Assembly (NCBI GenBank): GCA_023445955.1
Contig: JAEXJH010000695.1
Span: 1 to 10,075, forward strand
From: Pseudomonadota bacterium
GTDB taxonomy: Bacteria > Pseudomonadota > Alphaproteobacteria > Caulobacterales > Caulobacteraceae
Direction of reading: 5' to 3'
DNA: 10,075 bases
The translations under genes were made by a program, and so were the position numbers. How positions within the stretch are numbered: the stretch's first letter is position 1; the number at the start of each line of letters is the position of its first letter. This document shows, one piece after another, positions 5,530-10,075 of the stretch. Under the pieces are notes generated by a model. That model made no database searches. It was given only the letters and a program-made list of their open reading frames with translations, and had not been told where the DNA came from.

Positions 5530-6846
5530 GTGCTGCGATCCACCAGCCTGCGCCTGGCCGTCCTCTACACCCTGGGCTTTGCGCTCTCGGTGGTGCTGCT
5601 GGGCGCGCTGACGCTCTACAGCACCCGCGCGGCGCTGTCGGACCAGTTCGACGCCCGCATCCAGTCCGAATCCGTTGCGCTCACCCAGGAATTCGCCACC
5701 GAAGGCCTGGACGGTGTCGTCCAGGCGGTGCGCGAGCGCGATCGGACGCCCGGCGCGCTGGACTACGGCCTGATCGGACCCGACGGCCGCGCGTTGGCCG
5801 GGCGCTTTTCCAGCGCCGCCGCGCCGGGCTGGGCCAGCCTCGCCGCACCCCAGCGCGACGGTGAGATTGAACCGATCCGTGTACTGACGACTGTGTTGCC
5901 CGGCGGCTATCGCCTGATCGTCGGAGACGACGAAGAGCGCATCGAGGCGCTGGACACCGTCGTCCTGCGCGGTTTCGCAGGCGCCCTGGCGGGGGTCGTG
6001 ATCCTGGGGGTCGCCGGGGGACTGGCTTTCAGCCGCGACGTTCACCGGCGCATCTCCGCGATCTCGGGCACGGCCGAGGCGATCATCGACGGGGATCTCT
6101 CGCGGCGGGTGCCCGCACGCGGCTCCAGCGACGATATCGACCGTCTGGCCCACACCTTCAACCGCATGCTCGACCGGATCGGCGCTCTGATGGAGAGCCT
6201 GCGCCAGGTCTCCAACGACGTCGCGCATGACCTGCGCACGCCGCTGACTCGACTGCGCCAGCGCCTGGAAACGGCCCAAACCTCGGAAGGCGAGCGGGCC
6301 GAGGCTATCGACGGGGCGCTTCGGGATCTCGACTCCATACTGGAAACCTTCGCGGCCCTGCTGCGCATCGCCCAGATCGAGGGCGGGGCGCGTCGCGCAG
6401 GGTTTCGGCAGGTGCGGCTGCGGCATCTGGCGGCCACCGTCGTCGACGCTTTCGCGCCCTCGGCCGAGGAGGCCGGACAATCCTTGGAGCTTGAAGCCGG
6501 CGAGGACCTCGTCATCGAGGGCGACGCCGAGCTTCTGACCCAGATGCTGGTCAATCTGATCGAGAACGCATTGCGCCATACGGGCGAGGGGGCGCGGGTC
6601 CAGGTCGGGATCGGCCTGACCGATCGTGCGCCTACCTTGTGGGTCGCCGACAACGGTCCCGGCGTCCCGGCCGGCGAGCATGCGCGCCTGTTTGATCGCT
6701 TCTACCGCCTGGAGCGTAGCCGCTCGGCGCCCGGCAGCGGCCTGGGGTTGGCCTTGGTCGCCGCTGTCGCCAAGCTGCACGAGGCGACGGTGCGTCTCAG
6801 CGACGCCGGCCCAGGCCTGCGGGCCGAAGTCGCCTTCCCGCGCTAA
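5530..6846 (+). CDS. Membrane sensor histidine kinase (HAMP-HisKA-HATPase)
   Basis: A 438-residue kinase with GTG start immediately after the regulator's stop codon. Layout: TM1 about 9-31, periplasmic sensor about 32-144, TM2 about 145-167, HAMP about 168-222, and a dimerisation domain with H-box VAHDLRTPLTRLR (phospho-His H233). The ATPase domain has the N-box NLIENALRH (N342, N346), the G1 box DNGPG (374-378), the F-box LFDRFYR and the G2 box GSGLGL (402-407). All catalytic motifs are intact. It should phosphorylate D51 of the adjacent regulator. The periplasmic domain of about 113 residues contains no His, Cys or Met, unlike typical copper, silver, zinc or cadmium sensors such as CusS and CzcS, so the signal may be something else or be relayed by the PepSY protein. 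The stop codon lies one base before operator copy 2. Confidence 0.96.
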   Translation: MLRSTSLRLAVLYTLGFALSVVLLGALTLYSTRAALSDQFDARIQSESVALTQEFATEGLDGVVQAVRERDRTPGALDYGLIGPDGRALAGRFSSAAAPGWASLAAPQRDGEIEPIRVLTTVLPGGYRLIVGDDEERIEALDTVVLRGFAGALAGVVILGVAGGLAFSRDVHRRISAISGTAEAIIDGDLSRRVPARGSSDDIDRLAHTFNRMLDRIGALMESLRQVSNDVAHDLRTPLTRLRQRLETAQTSEGERAEAIDGALRDLDSILETFAALLRIAQIEGGARRAGFRQVRLRHLAATVVDAFAPSAEEAGQSLELEAGEDLVIEGDAELLTQMLVNLIENALRHTGEGARVQVGIGLTDRAPTLWVADNGPGVPAGEHARLFDRFYRLERSRSAPGSGLGLALVAAVAKLHEATVRLSDAGPGLRAEVAFPR

Positions 6847-6874
6847 GATTGGGAATTCGCAATCTTGCAGCCAT
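6847..6874. promoter_or_regulatory. Putative response-regulator operator, copy 2 (RND pump operon)
   Basis: The core GATTGGGAATTCGCAATC (6847-6864) is a near-perfect palindrome, 16 of 18 positions self-complementary, centred on GAATTC, followed by TTGCAGCCAT. The whole 28-base element differs from the copy at 4411-4438 at only three positions. It starts one base after the kinase stop and ends 50 bases before the ATG of the outer-membrane component. The shared half-sites and shared downstream GCAGCCAT suggest a binding site plus a conserved promoter-proximal part. The pump genes therefore probably have their own regulated promoter rather than only read-through. Confidence 0.72.
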
Positions 6875-6924
6875 GGGGCCGTCAACGGCTAAGGTCTAAG
6901 CCGGAAGGGATCGAGGATATCCGG

Positions 6925-8304
6925 ATGACCACCTCCACACGCGACCGATCTGTCATGCGCCTGAAGTCAGTCCCTCTGGCGGTGGCGAGTGTGCTGGTCC
7001 TGTCGGCTTGCGTGGCCTATGCGCCCGCTCCGGTCCATCTGGAGCGCTATCCCGACCAGCGCGCGTTGACACAGTTGTCCGCGCCTGCCGATGGCATGGC
7101 CTGGACCGGGGCGGACCTGCTGTCGCAAGCGCTGCGGACCAACCCCGCCATCGCCGAAGCCGCGGCCAAGTACCGGACCGCCCGCGCGGCGGCCAAGGTC
7201 TCGCACGTGCCGCCGCCGGCCAGCCTGACCCTGACGGCCGAGTACGCCAAGTCCGAGCCCAAGCAATGGCTCTACGGCGCGGTTTCAGACATCCCGCTCG
7301 ATATCGGCGCTCGCCGCCAGGAGCGCATCACCGCCGCTGATCTTGCCGCCTTGCAGGCGCTCTACGACTACGGCGAGGCGGTCTGGACCGTGCGCACGGC
7401 TCTGGCGAAGGCCCGGACCGAGCGCCTCTATGCCGACCAGGAAGTCGCCCAGGCGCGGGAGGTCGAGGCTCTGCGCAGCGCACGCGCCGACCGCCTGGAT
7501 CGCCGTGTCGCCGCCGGCGAGGACGATCGCAGCGTGGCCCTGATCGCGCGCGGCGAACTGGAAACTGCTCGTCGCCGCGTCACCGATGCTCTGGGCCGCC
7601 GCGCCGCCGCCGATGCCGCTTTGGCCGCACCGTTGGGCGTTCCTGCGAGCGCAGTGCGCGACCTGCGGCTGGCGCCGCCGGCGCCGGGACCGAACGGTCT
7701 GGACGTTTCGGCCGCCGCACGGACCGCCGCCTTGACCCGCCGCGATGTCCTGCGGGCGGTGGTCGATTATGACCTGGCCGAAAGCGCGCTGCGGCTGGAG
7801 ATCGCCAAGCAATATCCGGAGGTCCGCATCGGACCCGGCTACACCTACGACCACGGCGTCGCCAAATTGCCGTTCAATCTGGCCCTGACCTTGCCGCCGC
7901 AGGACCTGAACCGCGCGGCCATCGCCCAGGCCGAGGCCAAGCGCGCCGAGGCTGGCCGCTCGCTGGAGGCGGTCCAGGCCGCTGCGCTGTCGGCCATCGA
8001 TGTCGCCGACGCCGCTCTGGCGGCGGCCCGGACGACGGTGGCGCAGGTCCGCGGGCGCGATGTTCCCAACGCCGACGCTCTGGCGTCCACCACCGCTCGC
8101 AGCCTGGCCGCCGGCGCGGCCGACCGTGTCGACGACCTGGGCGCGCGGGCTCTAGCCCAGGAAGCGCGGCTCAACCTTCTGGACGCCCGCAAGGCCCAGG
8201 CCCTGGCCGAGGTCGATCTGGAGGACGCGCTGCGCGCGCCGTTCGACCCGGCCGAGCTGGCTCTGTTGGAAACCACGTCCCGCACCCTAGGAGACGGACA
8301 ATGA
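6925..8304 (+). CDS. CusC/CzcC-type outer-membrane efflux lipoprotein (TolC family)
   Basis: A 459-residue outer-membrane channel of the RND/NodT type. The start at ATG 6925 is supported by GAGGAT (6913-6918), six bases upstream. A second ATG at 6955 has no ribosome-binding site, though it would place the signal peptide closer to the start. The signal ends in the lipobox VLSA-C with lipidated C29. Two repeated halves of long helices follow: ALRTNPAIAEAAAKYRTARA (about 69-88) through SLTLTAEYA, then a coiled segment rich in Ala, Arg and Glu (about 140-220), then the second half with RRDVLRAVVDYDLAESALRLEIAKQYPEVRIGPGYTYD (about 272-309) and further helices to the C-terminus. This is the trimeric channel that takes substrate out of the periplasm. 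Its stop overlaps the adaptor's start as ATGA. First gene of the pump operon, behind operator copy 2. Confidence 0.93.
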   Translation: MTTSTRDRSVMRLKSVPLAVASVLVLSACVAYAPAPVHLERYPDQRALTQLSAPADGMAWTGADLLSQALRTNPAIAEAAAKYRTARAAAKVSHVPPPASLTLTAEYAKSEPKQWLYGAVSDIPLDIGARRQERITAADLAALQALYDYGEAVWTVRTALAKARTERLYADQEVAQAREVEALRSARADRLDRRVAAGEDDRSVALIARGELETARRRVTDALGRRAAADAALAAPLGVPASAVRDLRLAPPAPGPNGLDVSAAARTAALTRRDVLRAVVDYDLAESALRLEIAKQYPEVRIGPGYTYDHGVAKLPFNLALTLPPQDLNRAAIAQAEAKRAEAGRSLEAVQAAALSAIDVADAALAAARTTVAQVRGRDVPNADALASTTARSLAAGAADRVDDLGARALAQEARLNLLDARKAQALAEVDLEDALRAPFDPAELALLETTSRTLGDGQ

Positions 8305-9194
8305 AGCTTGGAACCAGCGCCTTGGCGGCCGTGATGGCGGTCGCCTTCGCCGGTCAGGCGTGGGCCGCCGTCGAACTCGACGCGGCGACGCAAAAGCGCC
8401 TGGGCGTCGCGACGGCGCCGCTGGCCGCCGCGCGCTACGCCGGGGAACTCCGTGGCTTCGCCCGCGTGCTGGATCCCGTGCCGCTGGCCACGCTGGATGG
8501 CGACCTTCTGACTGCCCAAGCTGCTGCCCACGCCTCCGCCGCCGAAGCCGCTCGGACCAAGGCGCTGGCGGCCGCCGACGCCACCATCGCCCTGAAGACC
8601 GCCCAGGCTGCTCAAGCCCAGGCCAGCGCCGACGCGGCCAAGCTGGCGCTGCTGCGCCGTCGGGTCGGGCTGGAGTGGGGCTCGGCCTTCATGGCCGACG
8701 GCTTCCGAGCGCGGCTGCTGGCCGAGCTGGTCGCCGGCCGGGCGGCCCTGGTGCGGATCGACGCGCCGGCGAGCGCAGCCAATGCGCGAAGCGTCCAGCT
8801 CGAGCTCAGCCAAGGTGATCGCCCGGTGGTGATCTTGCTGGGCTCGGCGCGCACGGCGGATACCCGCCTGCAGTCTGGCGGCTTGGTCGGCGTCGTGCGC
8901 GGCCCAGCCGCAGCGCGTCTGGCCGTCGGATTGACCGCGCCAGCCGTGTTGAGCGGCCCCGTCGGAACGATGGGCGTCCTGGCGCCGCGTTCGGCGGTGA
9001 TGCGCGCTCAGGGCAAGACCTTCATCTATGTTCGCCAGGACCCGACTCATTTCGAACGGCGCGTCCTGACCGGTGTCGTCCCACAAGCCGACGGCCTGTT
9101 CGCTGCGGGCGGAGCCCGGCCGGGCGAGGCCGTGGTGGTCTATGGCGCGGCGGCGATCTTCGCGGCCGAAAACGCCTCCAAGGGCGGGAACTGA
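8301..9194 (+). CDS. Reduced RND periplasmic adaptor (membrane fusion protein)
   Basis: A 297-residue protein with a signal peptide cleaved after AWA (A22). A strong AGGAGA (8289-8294) sits six bases before its ATG, which overlaps the previous stop. The N-terminal part (LDAATQKRLGVATAPL, then GFARVLDPVPLA) matches the usual adaptor opening. An Ala-rich helix (about 68-120) follows, and the C-terminus (VLAPRSAVM about 226-234, KTFIYVRQ, ERRVLTGVVPQADGLFAAGGARPGEAVVVYGAAAI) is the membrane-proximal domain of CzcB/CusB-type adaptors. Typical CzcB/CusB proteins are about 380-520 residues with two lipoyl half-motifs flanking a helical hairpin; I see no lipoyl motif and only a short single helical stretch. 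It lies between the channel and the permease, as an adaptor should. It is probably a genuine minimal form rather than a broken gene, since the frame is intact and codon use is normal. Confidence 0.82.
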   Translation: MKLGTSALAAVMAVAFAGQAWAAVELDAATQKRLGVATAPLAAARYAGELRGFARVLDPVPLATLDGDLLTAQAAAHASAAEAARTKALAAADATIALKTAQAAQAQASADAAKLALLRRRVGLEWGSAFMADGFRARLLAELVAGRAALVRIDAPASAANARSVQLELSQGDRPVVILLGSARTADTRLQSGGLVGVVRGPAAARLAVGLTAPAVLSGPVGTMGVLAPRSAVMRAQGKTFIYVRQDPTHFERRVLTGVVPQADGLFAAGGARPGEAVVVYGAAAIFAAENASKGGN

Positions 9195-9197
9195 TCC

Positions 9198-10075
9198 ATG
9201 CTCAGCGCCATCGTCCGCTGGTGCCTGACGCGACCTCGCCTGGTCGCGCTGGCCGCCGTCCTGCTGCTGATCTATGGCGGCGTCGTGCTGGCCCGCGCCA
9301 AGTTCGACGTCTTTCCCGAGTTCGTGCCCGCCCAGGCCGAGATCTCGACCGAGGCGCCGGGCCTGACCGCCCAGCAAGTCGAGCAGCTGGTGACCCGGCC
9401 GGTGGAGCAGGCCGTCAACGGCGCCTCGGGCGTCGAGACCGTGCGCTCTGACTCCCAGCAGGGGCTGTCCTCGATCACGGTGGTGTTCAAGGAAGGCTCG
9501 GATCCCTACCGCGCCCGCCAGGTGGTGGCCGAGGCGCTGGGCGAGGTCGCCGGCAGCCTGCCGGCCGGCGTCGCCGCGCCCAAGGTCGCGCCGCTGACCT
9601 CCTCGACCATGGACCTGCTGAAGATCGGCTTCACTTCCGATCGCCTCAGCCCCATGGAGCTGCGCGATCTCGTCCAGTGGACCGTACGACCGCGCCTGCT
9701 GGCCGCCGCCGGCGTCGCTCGGGCCACGGTCTATGGCGGTGAGGTTCGCCGCTTCGAAGTCCGCGCCCGGCCCGACGATCTAGCGGCCCGTGATCTGTCG
9801 CTCTCGGACCTGGTGACGGCCGTGAAGTCGGCCACCGGCGTAAGCGGCGGCGGCTTCATCGACACCCCCGAGCAGCGGATCCTGATCGATGCGCGGGGTC
9901 AGGCCTTCAAGGTCGCCGATATCGCCGCCGCGCCGATCCCGAGCGCTGCGGGCGGCGCTCCGGTCCGCATCGGCGACGTCGCCGACGTGGTGGACGCGCC
10001 CGCGCCGGACGTCGGCGACGCGGTGGTTATGGGCAAGCCCGGCGTGCTGATCAGCCTGTCCAGCCAATACGGGGC
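9198..10075 (+). CDS. CzcA/CusA-like RND efflux permease, 3' end outside the window
   Basis: ATG 9198 lies three bases after the adaptor stop. The 292 complete codons in the window are the first quarter or so of a protein usually about 1,020-1,070 residues. TM1 is about 12-32 (RLVALAAVLLLIYGGVVLA). The first periplasmic part then begins, with FDVFPEFVPAQAEISTEAPGLTAQQVEQLVTRPVEQAV, VETVRSDSQQGLSSITVVF and GSDPYRAR, characteristic of heavy-metal-efflux type RND proteins. The porter subdomains continue with DLVQWTVRPRLLAAAGVARATVYGG. It is the proton-driven inner-membrane pump of the tripartite complex encoded with the two upstream genes. Metal type is normally judged from transmembrane segment 4 and periplasmic Met or acidic residues, which lie beyond the edge. 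The substrate is therefore unassigned. Confidence 0.94.
   Translation, partial: MLSAIVRWCLTRPRLVALAAVLLLIYGGVVLARAKFDVFPEFVPAQAEISTEAPGLTAQQVEQLVTRPVEQAVNGASGVETVRSDSQQGLSSITVVFKEGSDPYRARQVVAEALGEVAGSLPAGVAAPKVAPLTSSTMDLLKIGFTSDRLSPMELRDLVQWTVRPRLLAAAGVARATVYGGEVRRFEVRARPDDLAARDLSLSDLVTAVKSATGVSGGGFIDTPEQRILIDARGQAFKVADIAAAPIPSAAGGAPVRIGDVADVVDAPAPDVGDAVVMGKPGVLISLSSQYG

Noticed and set aside
4438..6885. An 815-codon open frame on the minus strand opposite the PepSY, regulator and kinase genes.
   Set aside because: It is antisense to three genes with intact family motifs, has low-complexity Gln/Arg/Ala/Gly composition and no recognisable domain. Such shadows are common in high-GC genomes.
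6865..6900. A possible promoter with TTGCAG and TAAGGT-like hexamers after operator copy 2.
   Set aside because: The spacer is 19 bases and the -10 match is poor; the same pair is not found after operator copy 1.
6865..6924. A longer reading of the outer-membrane channel from a TTG at 6865.
   Set aside because: It would start inside the operator element and add a charged segment ahead of the lipoprotein signal; ATG 6925 has a good ribosome-binding site.
7845..9377. A 510-codon minus-strand open frame opposite the pump genes.
   Set aside because: It is antisense to the channel, adaptor and permease, Arg/Gln/Ala-rich, and has no motif.

Overview
This is a high-GC, gene-dense window with strong G/C third-position bias, overlapping start/stop codons and some GTG starts. 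The gene content and codon style suggest an alphaproteobacterium, most likely Caulobacteraceae (Caulobacter, Phenylobacterium or Brevundimonas). That placement is inferred from gene content and was not tested by phylogeny. No rRNA, tRNA, CRISPR array, insertion sequence or integrase is visible, and no stretch over 300 bases lacks a gene.

Left half (1-4391): a divergent envelope-glycoconjugate locus. A GT4 glycosyltransferase is read on the minus strand and runs off the left edge (1173 to 1). About 185 bases away, a plus-strand set begins: a second GT4 glycosyltransferase (1359-2576), a polytopic membrane protein resembling the MprF/UPF0104 lipid-flippase fold (2573-3529), and a standalone beta-propeller protein resembling the N-terminal domain of plant glucosamine inositolphosphorylceramide transferase (3522-4391). 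The three plus-strand genes overlap by 4 and 8 bases, so they are almost certainly one translationally coupled operon. Two soluble lipid-type glycosyltransferases, a flippase-like membrane protein and a sphingolipid-enzyme-like propeller suggest glycolipid, possibly glycosphingolipid, synthesis. Caulobacter is known to make glycosphingolipids, but assigning this locus to that role is inference.

Right half (4411-10075): a self-regulated export system. A 28-base element with a palindromic core occurs twice (4411-4438 and 6847-6874; 25 of 28 bases identical). The first copy precedes a small secreted PepSY-domain protein (4516-4824), an OmpR-type response regulator (4852-5529) and its histidine kinase (5530-6846). 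The second copy starts one base after the kinase stop codon and precedes a tripartite RND pump: a CusC/CzcC-type outer-membrane lipoprotein (6925-8304), an unusually short periplasmic adaptor (8301-9194) and a CzcA/CusA-like RND permease cut by the right edge (9198-10075). The simplest reading is that the phosphorylated regulator binds both copies, controlling its own operon and the pump operon.

Most worth following up: the matched pair of operators, the reduced adaptor with no recognisable lipoyl domain, a sensor kinase whose periplasmic domain has no His, Cys or Met, and the propeller gene in the glycolipid operon. Very long antisense open frames (for example 815 codons opposite 4438-6885) are codon-bias shadows and are not annotated.
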